From positions 907,001-971,000 of the forward strand of contig LSRY02000023.1 in NCBI GenBank assembly GCA_001643675.2: a DNA stretch of 64,000 nt. Direction: 5' to 3'. Positions 23,756 through 35,679 of this stretch are shown here, piece by piece. The position numbers and the translations under genes are program-made. Numbering within the stretch: position 1 is the stretch's first letter; each line of letters starts with the position of its first letter. This stretch comes from Monocercomonoides exilis (lineage: Eukaryota; Preaxostyla; Oxymonadida; Polymastigidae). Below the pieces are notes generated by a model. That model was not told where the DNA came from and did not search any database. It worked only from the letters and a program-made list of their open reading frames with translations.

Positions 23756-25318
23756 TGTGTTAACTATCTATTCTGGATATGCAAAATCGAACAACAGATT
23801 TATAATCAACCAATTTGACAAATACAAACATTTTTGATTATCTTGCAAAATGTAAAAGCAGCAAATACAATTCAAAATATTTTTCTATTTCTTCCAAAAA
23901 GGCACAAAATAAAGATCGACGACTTCAATGATCTCAGCTGGAAAATTCAGAAATGCAAATCTTTTATTTCTTGTTGATCAAACCAACAGCATATTTAAAT
24001 GATACATTTTTTTTTTTAAAACCATTTTCCTTTCGAAAAAATGTCCTTCTGAATGAAAATGAGCCAACATCCATTTTAAGAATTGCATTTTATTGAAGAA
24101 GAAGAGAAATCGGACAGACAAAATGCATGAATGGTAGTTATCACTTGCCTATTGTGAAAGTGAATGAGAATAAAAGCAAGAATATGTGGTGTTTTATATT
24201 TTGATGCAAATTATGAATTATCACATTCTTCATTTGTTTTAAGCATGCTCACGGATTCCTTTGAAAAAAATAATTTAAAAATTCAATTAGACTTATCTTT
24301 CACTTTCATCGATTGCATCTGTGCAATATACCACGTGAGAATGGAAGGGTATAATGTCATTTAACCATCCTTTCTCCATTTCATTATGTTTCTCTTCATT
24401 TTCTTTGCTGGAGCTGTGGGAAAGAAGAAGATTTGATAAAATACATTACTCTTTAATTCATATGAATTTCTGAAAGTCAGCAAACATAAACTGAATGCTA
24501 AGTGGATGATAAATCTAAAGCTTTCTATTGTCAATGCTTCGTGTGATTTTTTAACATCAATTTTCTTATTCTGTTGAGAAGCATCTTTTGGTTTTTATTT
24601 GATTTATGAGAAATTCGATGGAACAAAAAAGTTTCAAAATCTATTAACCAACTGAATGAAAGAAAACTAACCCTTTTTCATTCACATTTAGTAAGATTTC
24701 CAAAACAAAAAAATGCTTTTTGATTTTTTAAGTTTGTTATTCAAATAAAAAACCAAAAAAAAAAAATAAAAAACTAAAACAACAACAATTAAAACTTCAA
24801 AATGAAAAAGTTATACAAATAGTTAATAATTTCTTTTGCTAAGATTCGTTACTTTTATGCTTATAAAAGGAAAAATGAAATTATCAATCATAAAGAACCA
24901 TGATCACTTTGTTACCATACTTATATATAAATGCTAATCCAGACATTTCCGTTTTTGTAGCTCATTATGTGCCGGATTTATTCTGCACTTTGGAAATAAT
25001 TGTATGTGGATGGCATTTCTATGTGAAGAAACTAGATGCGAATTTTTTGAGAGAGTTAAGAATTGGATTTTCGAAAATTAATTTGTTTATTTGTTTTTGA
25101 CTTCAAAATGAACTTTATTTTCTTATTATTTGCCGAAGTTGCTATTTTGCTATTTATGTTTTGCTCAGAAATAGAGATTGCATTTTCTTTTTTGTGAAGA
25201 ATTTGGATTCTTATTTTTTATCGAAATTTCAATTTCAAGCTTATTTTGTTTGAATAAAAATATTATATAAAAAAATTTCATGTTTTCCTATTGAAAATTG
25301 TTTTTTGATGGAAGATTT
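23756..25318. other. AT-rich intergenic stretch
   Basis: No supported gene. Short ORFs at 24164-24364 and 24900-25100 lack codon-like composition and start or splice context. Confidence 0.5.
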
Positions 25319-26014
25319 ATGAGTTCAAACGGAAACGTGTTGAACGGGAGTCAGAAAAGTGGCGAAAACGGGCTGCAAATGAATCGCACGGTGGAGGGCG
25401 TTGCAGCCGCAGTGTATGGTCTTCTGCGAAAAACTCATGTGGAAGTGGTGCGTACAGGGAAATTTGCGGGAATGGAGAAAGAGTATGGGATCTTCGAGAA
25501 CAAGAAGCTTGGAGGGAGCTCAAGTGGGAGCGGAGTAGAGGAACACGTACGAGCTTCTGTCCCCGATTTTATACGAGTGTACAAGTTTGTGTATTCGCTG
25601 TTTCGGCGGGCACAGATAGAGCCTGAGTGCCTGATTGCCGGGATGGTGTATCTTGAGTCGTTTCTGAGTGCGGGGAAGAACAAGGGATTGATTCTGACAG
25701 GGCTGAATTGGGAGAGGGTTGTGTTTACAAGCCTGATGGTGGCATCGAAGGCATGGGACGATGTGTCGTGTTCTACAAAGTCGTTTGCAATTTGCTCGAA
25801 CGGGAGCATTGGGCTGAGCGAGCTGTGCCGGTTGGAGCGGATCTTTTTGGAGCATCTGGACTATCGCCTGTATTTGACAGCAGACACATACCGTGTTGTG
25901 TACTATGACCTGAAGAAGTTTTGGGTGAACTTGGTTGTTGATGAAAAGGTGTGCTGTGAATGCTGGAGTTCAGATGCAATGCTTTTGATTTCATTTGTTT
26001 TTGTAGAAAAATAA
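25319..26014 (+). CDS. Cyclin-Y-like cyclin (3' end uncertain)
   Basis: The ATG at 25319 (MSSNGNVLNG) opens a frame with a clear cyclin box at about residues 80-205: VPDFIRVYKFVYSLFRRAQI, PECLIAGMVYLESFL, LNWERVVFTSLMVASKAWDD, LCRLERIFLEHLDYRLYL, and YRVVYYDLKKFW. The SKxWDD motif and the YYxDL ending are like cyclin Y/PHO80-type cyclins, which bind and activate a CDK. The frame runs to a stop at 26014. A GTGTGC donor just after residues VVDEK (near 25948) and pyrimidine-AG acceptors downstream suggest the last 20 codons may be intron. The GC-richer block that follows may hold more exons. Base composition is more GC-rich than the neighbours. Confidence 0.75.
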   Translation: MSSNGNVLNGSQKSGENGLQMNRTVEGVAAAVYGLLRKTHVEVVRTGKFAGMEKEYGIFENKKLGGSSSGSGVEEHVRASVPDFIRVYKFVYSLFRRAQIEPECLIAGMVYLESFLSAGKNKGLILTGLNWERVVFTSLMVASKAWDDVSCSTKSFAICSNGSIGLSELCRLERIFLEHLDYRLYLTADTYRVVYYDLKKFWVNLVVDEKVCCECWSSDAMLLISFVFVEK

Positions 26015-26084
26015 TTTTTATAATTTTGTTTTCCACAGTTTCTTTTTTGAGCTATCATTTTTCAATATCTTTTTTCTCTATTTT

Positions 26085-26794
26085 TTCCCCCTTCAATACT
26101 GCCGCGCTCTTGTGATCATATCATATTTGGAACGAAGGGAGTGATTGCGCCTGGCAAATGGGACTTTGTTGCCAGTTTGGAGATACCACCACAGTGGGGT
26201 GCAGAATATGTGTTTGGTTGTGCAGATGCGAATTCTTGTGCACAGCTGCAGACTGCTCCGTTCTCGTCTGCTTCTGCAGGCACAAACGCGTCAACCGCAA
26301 CAACCATTCGCACAACAGCACCTCCAACTCTATCGTTTGCACTTCTTCTTCTTGGTTTTCGATTTCTTCTTCTTTTTTGAACCATCCTTTTGAATTTTGT
26401 TTTTTTGATAACATTTTATCCCCATCTCTAATTCCTGCTTTTTGCGTGCTTTTTTTTTGCCTCATTCACAACATACTCTTCATCTGTGCTTGTGCTGCTG
26501 TGCTGCAACATTGCTGTGAATGCGGATGTGGACGAACAGAAAGGGGAGCCAGGAGGATGTCAGGAGCGACGAAGTGAAGGCTGTTGGGGGAGTGTGCCAT
26601 CAGACTGTGGCTGGGCACGGACATCCAGGGAGCTGTGTGGCATCAGCTGGAGTGATGGGGACGAGTGTGGGTGTGAGTGTGGCTGTCGGAGAGGGTGTGG
26701 GTGTGGGTGTGGGTGTGGGTGCAGCTGGCGCGAGTGGGTTGAAGGTGTCTGTGAAGCACTGAGGAACAGTTCTTTCGATTTCATAATTCATTGA
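26085..26794 (+). other. GC-richer block, possible further exons of the cyclin gene
   Basis: Two + strand frames look protein-like. One, at about 26090-26380, includes GVIAPGKWDFVASLEIPPQW and a Thr/Ala-rich run. The other, at about 26545-26762, includes SDEVKAVGGVCHQTVAGH and a VGVGVGVG run from a (GTGTGG)n repeat. I could not connect them to the cyclin frame by unambiguous GT-AG junctions, so they may be exons, a separate gene or remnants. Confidence 0.3.
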
Positions 26795-26799
26795 ATAAA

Positions 26800-28676
26800 A
26801 TTTATTTTTTTGTTGTTGTTTCTTCAGCTGCTGGGAATGCTATTGCGTCTATTTTTCTTAGCTTTCTTTGATATTTTCTGTTGGTAATTTGCAATTTGTG
26901 TTTGTTTATTGATTTTTAGAGAGGTTTATGTTTGGACTGAAAGTTAATAATGTTCATCCAATCTTTTTTGCTTTTCTTTCAATCCAATTTTCCTCTTCTT
27001 TTTATATAATCATGTTCTTCGACTTGTGATATTGATAATGTTAGCTGTATTTGCTTTTAATGTGATTTTGAATATTCATTCTTGTTTTTATTATAAAAGA
27101 TTTTTATTTACCTTTTTTTATGTTTTTTGGTTATCGAAAAGAAATCTTCGCCTTTTGCGAATATTTGTTCGTTTCAGCAGGCCACAGAATCTTATTTTGA
27201 TTGATTTTGCATTTGTGAACTAATTTTTGTTTTTTTAAAGTCAAATTCTCTTCATTTATCTTTTATTGGTATTTCTTTTCATGTTTTAAGTCAGCCAATT
27301 TGTGAGCCTGTTTGCAATCTTGATTTTTCACTCTTTTTTCATGTTCGTATTTGTTTGTTTTTTTGTTGAAGTATTTGAGTTCTTTACAATGTTTGGTGTG
27401 TGGATGCGCCTTGAAGTGACATTAAGTGAGGAAGATGATAAGAGTGAAGTGAAGAAGGTTTATATTCATCAAGAAATGAAAGCATGAAGACATGAGAAGA
27501 GTCCAGAAGGAAATTGGAGTTTTTTTGAGTCATAGTGTGAATTTTAGCATCAATGGTTTGGAAGGAAGCTTGAGAAAGTTCAAGAGAAGGCGTTTACAAT
27601 GTATTTATGCGATTTGTATGCGCATGTGTGAAGGCGAAATGAACGAGCAGAAGATTGGACTGCCTATGATGGCTTGGTTTTTTAATCTTTTGTTGCATAT
27701 TTTGAAAAACACTTTTAAACACCATTTAGTGAATGCCGCTCTTTCATAATTCACATGTTCATTCTTTTCATCTAATTATCTATTTTCTTGTTCAATTTTT
27801 CAATCAAATGTCTCGATTCATCCGCCTCAACGCAGCACAACAAACTCAAAGTTTAATATATATTTTTTAATTTTTTTACTCTTGAATAAGAACAACAAAA
27901 AATTTTTAGCTTGCCCTTTCTTTTTTTTATGTTAATTGAATCGCAATTTTTTGCGTTTTGATGGGATAATTAATTTTCAATCATTCAGTTGTTGAGAGGA
28001 TATTTATTAATATATGTTCTATCATGTTTTCAGAATTAATGTAACCTCAGAAACAGAGAAAATTTTCATTTTTTTAAAATTCTTCATTTTTCGCCAAGTA
28101 ATTAATGGTATTAATCGGCCAAAAGAAATGTCGAGTGTATGCAATTTTGTTGTGCACCAAAGATACGAGGAATTGATGTGCGAGCAGGGTCAAAGATTTC
28201 TTTTTCAAAATTAAATAAACTCGCAAGATGTGAACTAATTTAAGCATACTTTCTTGTTCGATTCGTTTGGAATCAAAATATATTGGAGCTTGCAGAGGTT
28301 ATTCGGGGCAAATATTTAAAATGAAGTGAAATGCGCAAATCCATTGCAATACTTGTATCTTCAATTTCTATTTTTGTGAAGGAGAAACAAAGTTCAACAT
28401 TTTTCAAATGAATTCTCATCTTTGAAATATAAAAGAAAAGGAGATTTTGTTCAGGATGATTTATGCTTGCTTCTTCTGATTGAAAGAGAAGATTAAATGA
28501 AGAAAAAAAGTGGGAAGGAATTCTGCCGGCAAACAAAGCATTGACATTTTTTGAGTTTATAGGGAATACAAAGAGGTATTATTTTCTTTATTTTCTATGT
28601 TTTTATTTATCAGAACATTTCCAACATTGATAATTCTTTTTTCTGACTAACTTTTGAACAATTTTTAGAAAAAGCA
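26800..28676. other. AT-rich stretch with possible small exons
   Basis: Isolated stretches look slightly protein-like: MFGVWMRLEVTLSEEDDKSE near 27390, a Lys/Arg-rich stretch at 27560-27650, and INRPKEMSSVCNFVVHQRYE near 28110-28165. No family, start codon or splice chain can be supported. Confidence 0.25.
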
Positions 28677-29305
28677 ATGGAATTGTGGAACGAGGAATTT
28701 GGTATGCATATTAATGATTGATTGGATTGTGTTTATTTTTATTTGTTTGTTTATTGAATTGAAAATATTTGTTGTGTTCGTTTTCTCTCATTGAAGAACT
28801 ATTTGGTGAAGACGCTCAAACCTGTTTGAAAGAAGGAATGAAAAATATTAATTCCATTGCCAATGAAGGAAAATTGACCCAAGAAAGGAGGAAAGAAGAT
28901 TTTGACGGTGAAAAGATGGAAAAAAGAAAAGAAAGCATCAGAAGTGAAGAAAGAAGAGAGGAAGATATTTGGGAAAGAGAAACAATTGATGCTGTCAAGT
29001 GTGTTCCATCAATTCATTTGATGAAAATATCAAAAGCTGCGAACAGATTGAAGGCAAAGGAAAAGAGAAGAGAAGTTGTTGGAAGCAAGAATTTTAATAA
29101 GGAAGAAAGGAGAATGGGAGAAGATGCAAGAAGAATAAGAAGAATAAGAAGAAGTGAGAAAGTGTTTGGAGATTTTAGTGCAGAGGAGAAGAAAATTCTT
29201 ATTGAGCATCTGGACCAGTTTGTGGGAGCTATGCAGAAAAGGCAGAGGAGAATTGAGCTTCTTGCAGCCGTGGAAGGAAAGCGTCTGTGGACAATGGAAG
29301 AATAA
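28677..29305 (+). CDS. Small basic helical protein, unknown
   Basis: Exon 1 (28677-28701, MELWNEEF) ends at a GTATGCAT donor. A 95-nt intron ends in CATTGAAG, and exon 2 (28797-29305) continues in frame to UAA, giving 177 aa. Exon 1 is preceded by a pyrimidine-rich sequence ending in TTTTTAG, so a further upstream intron or exon is possible. The protein is very rich in Arg/Lys/Glu (EERREEDIWERETIDAVKCV, RRIRRIRRSEKVFGDF) and ends in an amphipathic helix (EEKKILIEHLDQFVGAMQKR). No domain is recognised. A nucleic-acid-binding role would be a guess. Confidence 0.6.
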
Positions 29306-30073
29306 ATTTGTTCATGTTTTTTTTCAATTTGTATTTATTTTCTTTTTTTATTCACTTCAAATTTTTTGTTTTTTTCTTTATACAATAATCATTTCACATT
29401 TCCAAACAAATTTTTAAAATTATCATAATCATGTATGTGAAGCAACGTATTTCTTTTTTTCTGCTCATTTATTTTTCAGCAATGTTTTAGAAAGAGTTCC
29501 GCAGAAATCAAATAAACACAACATAAGGTTAATACAAAGTCTGAAGATATCGAAATAAAAAATAGCATTTATAAGAATTCTTGAAAATAAAAACAACAAA
29601 TAATTAAACAAAACATGCAACCCTATACAACTCGAACAAAAGAAGTTAATTGGAGAGACAAAATACGTTGCAAAATCTAATGGAGAGATAGAATGAAGTG
29701 AGAAAGATAGAAAGAAAGAGAAAGAGAAAGAGAAAGAGAAAGAGAAAGAGAATGAGAATGAGAATGAGAATGAGAATGAGAAAGAGATACAGATAGATAG
29801 ATAGAATAAGAGTATCTAACAAATACTCACACAAACAATTAAATAAATTTATGATTATTTTTTCAGAAGAATTCAGTTGTAATCATAAACTCAACATTTA
29901 TCAAACTACAGATATTGTAACTCTGGTGCTCTAACATAAATAAATTTCCTTTAACCTTTGTTTTATTCTCCTTTTTCTTTCTTTAATTTTTTTCTCTCTA
30001 TCCTTTTTCTTTTCCTTTTCCTTTCAAAAAGGACAATTTACCCCAATTCCCATCATCTCTTTCTTCCTCCTCC
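29306..30073. other. Intergenic stretch between convergent genes
   Basis: AT-rich 3' flanks; the only feature is the microsatellite at 29701-29806. Confidence 0.5.
29701..29806. repeat. (GAAA)n/(GAGAAT)n/(GATA)n microsatellite
   Basis: Simple purine-rich tandem tract followed by a few GATA units. Confidence 0.9.
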
Positions 30074-33000
30074 CTACTCTTCTCTTTCTCCCCCTTCCTC
30101 CTCTTCCTCTTCTTCTTCCTTCTCCTCTTCCTCAATCAAAGCCTTATCCAGCGACGAAAGATACAGCAACGCTCCTGCAATAGAGCATCCTGCAGTGAGC
30201 GGAAAAGAGCAGCAGTTTATTCCAAACAGCAAAGAAATCACCACCCACGATGCACATGAGAACAGATACACACACGTCATCACAACAAGCACAGCAGGTG
30301 TCATCCCCACAGCTGTGTCACTGGCCATTGGCAGCTCACCAGATAATGACTCGTTGCTCAAGTATTCTGCTTGTTTCTGTGGTGTCTGTCGTCTCGCTGC
30401 CATTTGCCTGAGAAGATGAATCATGCGCTTTGGATGCCATCGAAACTTCTTTTCATTTCGCGTCTTCTTCTTCTTCTTCTTCTTTTTGAGTTTGTTGTTT
30501 TCATCATTCTTCATCCACAGACACCCGCAAACAAGCCATTTCCACTGCATTCGAATTTCAAAGGGCGCATTCTCAAAAGTAAGCACCATCGGCATCAGCC
30601 ACACAATCATCGTCAGAATCAGCATCAGCTGCGAAAACTCGTTGCCCATGATCAGCTTCCCTTTCACCACGGCAAACAGCGCAAAGCCGAAATCTACCCT
30701 TCCGTACACAAATTGCCCCACGACGAATGGCACACAGAAATGAAGGATGATACATGCTGCAATGTATATTCTGATTATGCAATTAGTCGAATCATTGAAT
30801 AAATAAGAAAATAAAAATAAATGAACCAAAAATACATAGAGACAAATTTAAATATAAATATTCATTTTCAAAAAAAGAACAAAAAATAAACAATCAATCA
30901 AGAGTGTTTTAAAAAATCATTTCCCCTTTCAAATTCATTGGCATCACATCTCACTCATTCAACAAGCGCAAAAACACACAAACAAACCTCGAAGCCATGC
31001 TCATCCGATACGCACTGTACATATCAACCACAAAGAACCTCAAAATTGCAATGAAAATCCTTCTGAGAAATCCCACTTTCTTTTTCCTCTGTTTTATGTT
31101 GTCCAGTGCTGGAAGAGTGGTTTTGTATGTTTTTCTTCCTAAATGGCAGTTAACTGAGTCTTTCATTCGCTGCCACAGACCACCTGCTCCTCCTGATATT
31201 CTTTGTTCATTTGATGAATTTGAAGTTAAATGAGCTGGTTTATTCAATGAGTCGATTGGTTCATGAATGCCAACATCAACCGCAGCAGAAGCAGAATTTG
31301 GATTCGATGAAAAGTCAGACGGCAAAGTCGACAAAGGAATAGCAGAAGTCTGCTCCACCACATTTTGTCCTCCGCTGCCGCTTTCCTCGTAGAATGCGTA
31401 TGACGAGCCTTCCCCTTGCACCACAAACCTTCCATCCACATTCCTCATTTCGGCTTGTTTGCCTTCTCTTCTCCCTTTCCCTTCGTTCTTCATCCGCTCA
31501 ATGGCTCCCGCAACCACCACGTCCCTTCGCAGCATCACCGTCTTCACAGCCATCTTCCACTGGTTTCCTGTTTTTCTTCCTCCTTTCCCTTCTTTTCCTC
31601 TTCTTTCTGATTGACTGTATCCACTTGATGATGCTGTAGAAGAGTAAAAAATCGAATTCCACAATCCATCTATTGCTCTCGTTTCTTCATCTGCAGCAGC
31701 TTTTCCGTTGGTTTCATCACCATTCAGTTCTCCAGGCATTTGCTGATAAGACAGAGAAGAGGTGGAGGAGGAAGAAGATGAAGAAGAAGAAGAGAATGAA
31801 GAGTAGCCAGCTTTCTGTCTGCTACCATCTTCGAGCAAACCGTTGTCTTCTTCAACGCACTCGCTCACTTTTCCTTTCTCCTCTGCCCCTTTCATTGCCC
31901 ACCAAAGCGCCATTCCACATCCTCTGAATCCAACCCACCCAAATAGCACAGCAAACAAGATGACACTCAGCCCCGTCGCAACAAAATAGAGCATAAAACG
32001 CTGCAAGGGAAGATTCGCTTTCAGAACGCCCATTGTCACTTGTGGCTGGGCGGTTTCTCCTCCCAAACTGAAACGGTGTAGCTTCTCTTCACAGCGCTCT
32101 TTTTGATTGGAAGAATATGAGAGAAGAGGAAGAAGAGAGAAGGTAAAAAATATGAAAGAAATATGAATATTAAAAAAAAAAAAAACGTATGAAATTTTAC
32201 ATGAGAGATGAAATTTTCAAATATGAATATTTTCATAAATAAATGATATCAAAATCGTATTAGCAACAAAATACGAAATCAGAAGGAAAAAAAAGAAAAA
32301 AAAAGGAATAAAAAAAAAAAACCTGTTAAAAAACACACCATTTCCGTCATCACTTGTCCAGCACACTTCCACTCGGAGAGGGCAAATTCCGTAAAACTGG
32401 CTCAATTCTTTCGTTCCGCTTCGAGAAAACGACTCAGTCTTCCACTCAGCTGTCCACAGAGGAGATGCTTTCTCGCCTTCCTCTTTCATTCTTCTCAGAT
32501 GCTCTTCTTCTTCTTCACTCAGAGCATCCATTTCATTCAAATAATGCTGCTCTTTTTCTTCTTCTTCAACGTTTCCCCTCTCAAATTCATTCACCTTGTT
32601 TATGCATTGCTCATTCTGTTCCTTCGCCACTTCTTTCGCCTTCCTCATTTTCCTCTGTCTTTCCATCCTTCTGTTCTCCAGCATTGTCAGCCTTTCATTC
32701 TCCCATCTTTTTGTCTGCCCACTCTGCGTCATCTCCACTGCCACAACCTTTCCACCTGCCTCTTCCTTGCCTTTCTCCCCAAACACATTCTTCAACCTCT
32801 TTCTCCGCTCCTCCTTCTCTCCACTGCTCCATTTCTTCATCCCCCTCCGCCTCTCCGCTTTCTCCATCGCATCCAGCGTCTCCTCCACATCCACCTTCGC
32901 CTTCACACGCACATTCTTCCCTTCTTCTGCCATTAACACCGCTGCCCTGATGTGCGTCGAGATTGCTGCCCTCCACCACTCAAATCTTGAGCTTGTTTGC

Positions 33001-35447
33001 GCTGCGCTTTGAGGATTGGTCACCACCACCCAGCTCTTCTTCGAGTGCTCCAGAAGAACTTTCCCCTTCGAGGGGTCCTTTCCTGAGGGCGTCACATACA
33101 CTCCTCCTTTCTCTCCGCTTTTGGTGTTCTCAATCAATGCGCAGCTGTTGTTTCTATCAGAAGCCATCTTCTTCTCTTTCTCCTTCTCCTTCTCCTTCTT
33201 CTCCTTCTTCTCCTTTGCACTCGTCCATATAGTCCTCTTTGAAGACGACATCGGCACGCATATCTCCTCCCACCCCACCGCCCCGTTGTCCACCACCATC
33301 ACATTGAAGCACCCTTGGTCTCGCCATGATGCTGCCCCTATCTGGAAATATGTTCTGCTCTTCGTTTTATTCTTCCTCCTCCCATCCTTATTTGAACTGG
33401 CAGCATCATCATTTCCTTCTCCTCCGTCTGCAAAGCTCCCTCTCTTTACCGCCACGTCGGCCTCGCTGACTTCCTTCCCGAACTGAGGCAGTGTCAGATT
33501 CTGCAGATGGAGATGCCCAAACACAAGCGAATGCAACACCATCTCATTCGGCTTCCCTGCTCTTCCACTGCCCAGCCCCAGTCCGGACTCTGGGCTGAGA
33601 TCAGCTGCAAGCCGCTGGAGATACAGCTGTGCGCGGATTGAATGCGAAGTGAGTGGGAAATGCGTGAGAAGAAAGAGCATGTGTGTGTTTGCTCTTCCTT
33701 TGCCCCCTTCGTTCTGCCTCAGATATTCCATCTCCTCTTTCAAAGTGCTGTCTATAGAAGACGTCCGGCTGGCGGTATCTTTCTCAAACTGGCCCAAGAG
33801 ATCACCGCCTGTTGCATATGGAGGGAAAGGGCCTGAGTTGTCAATTGTTAAAAAGAAAAAAAAAAGAAAAATTAATAATTTCATATGTATTTTAATTATA
33901 ATAGATCGAATAAACAAATAAATTGAATGATTATTTTAAATAAATAAATATAAAAGATGATAAATTTTCGAATAAAATAAAACAGATCAGAGATAAATGA
34001 TTATTAAAAAGAAGAAGGTGAAATAAAAATTGCAGATACAAAATTCAAATGAATCAAAAGCATTTTTAATGAAAATGCAATTGTTGAGCATTTGATATGT
34101 AAAAAAAGGAAAGAAATTAAAAAAGTGCTAATTAAAAGGTTTTAATTCTTTATTAAAAAAATAGGGCTCATAGAAAATTAATAATTCTCTATTTTTGCAG
34201 ATTGTTGACAAAGGCAATGAATGAGTTCATTTCGAACACAAATACACGTATTTCTTCTTTATCTTTCCTTTTTCTTCACTCTTTTTCTATTTCTTTCTTT
34301 CTTTCTTTCTTTCTTTCTTTCCACTCATTCATTCATTCACACGTTCCACTCTCTATACACACCAGGACGAGAAGTTGCATCAACAAGAAGAAAATAGTAG
34401 CTCTGCACGCCGCTAATCCCTTGCACCGCCTCCTTCCGCAGCCACACCCCGTTCTCGTACTTTTCGCGGCACACCGCACGCCTGCTGAAATGGTCTGCTT
34501 CTGCTCCAGCTTCGCCCACACCATATTCTGCATATATCAAAACATATGAACAATGGTAAACAGTAAGAAAAAAAGAAAAAGAAAAGCGAAGAAAAGTTGA
34601 CGAGAGTATAAATCGAAAAATTATAAAAGATAAATGGGAAAGGGAGGATATGAAATAATTGGAAAGAGGAAGAAGGAGAAAAAACAAAAAATTCACAACT
34701 GTCAATCCCAAACACAAAAGCCAAAATAAAAATTAATTTTTCAAAATTTATTGTATTCAATCAGAAATGTCATTCAAAATCGTTCCTTTTCAAACCGTCA
34801 TGATTTCCTCGCACTTCAACGTATGTGAGGCAACCATCAAATCCAGCATTGTGCATATATTTTGAATATAATTCCCATTCGTCTTCTCGTTGTGTCTTTT
34901 TGAAATAGTTTCTGCAAATTCAAATTTTTTAGCAATTAAGAATAGGAAATTAATAAAAAAAGGAAAGAAAGTTGCTTGAACCCTGGAGTCTCTGCATGTG
35001 TAAGATCTCCTGTGCTATAAATACGAAGCGGATTAACCACTTCCTTTATAAATGAAAACAGCACCCTACCGCACTCAGCCATCCACATTTCAAAATTTCA
35101 CGAAATATCCAAGAACAAATACATGAATTTGTCAAAAAAATGTTCGAAGAATGTTCAAAAAGAAATGTAATCAATAATTTATTTGTAAAGAAAAAAGAAT
35201 AATGCAATTGCTTGGCTCACCCTGCATCTTCTGTTATATATCCTGTGTTCCCAATGTGTAAATCTGAAACATGAGCTAATACTTCAACACCAGCATTCGT
35301 TGATCCCAGTTTCAGAGATGAATTAACAACTTCGGCCGATGGAATTGGGAGTTGCATCCCACCGTTTGTTGCTGAAACAACAATCGAATACAAAAAAAAG
35401 TAAATTACAAATGTGATTGCAGCTATGCTCCAGCATGCTACAATCAT
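30074..35447 (-). CDS. TMEM62: TMEM62-like membrane metallophosphoesterase
   Basis: Seven exons, 35447-35221, 35065-34982, 34911-34796, 34527-34363, 33832-32339, 32098-30988 and 30770-30074. Introns are GT-AG, and together the exons form exactly 1298 codons (1297 aa, stop UAG). Residues 5-26 are a signal-anchor helix. All metallophosphoesterase motifs are present: HVSDLHIG (Asp62, His64), STGDLTHA (Asp96), VRGNHD (Asn140, His141), LLTHF (His255) and FGHLH (His304, His306). FLLVDATSRPGP (near 189) and the later GAASWRDQ and VVVTNPQS blocks follow human TMEM62 in order. Exon 5 carries a long charged insert, and exon 6 a Ser-rich one. Several membrane helices lie in exons 6-7 (MLYFVATGLSVILFAVLF, IYIAACIILHFCVPFVVG). 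The substrate is unknown. The tail is poly-Glu. Confidence 0.85.
34291..34320. repeat. (CTTT)n microsatellite
   Basis: Simple tandem tract inside the 530-nt intron 4 (33833-34362) of the TMEM62-like gene. Confidence 0.85.
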
Positions 35448-35679
35448 CTTTTAGCACAAAAATATTTCTGATTCAATTAAAAACAATAAATATTTTATAT
35501 AAGATCCATTTATGAATGGAATTTATTTGTTTTTCATGATAATATATCGTTTTTTGTGAAATAAAAAGGATTATCATTATTAAGTCACTTTCTTTATTTG
35601 ATAAGTTTTTATTTTTCTTATTTTCCAAACTTTTGAGTTTTTTAGCACTTGAAAAATTGATCTCCATCTTAATTTCAAA

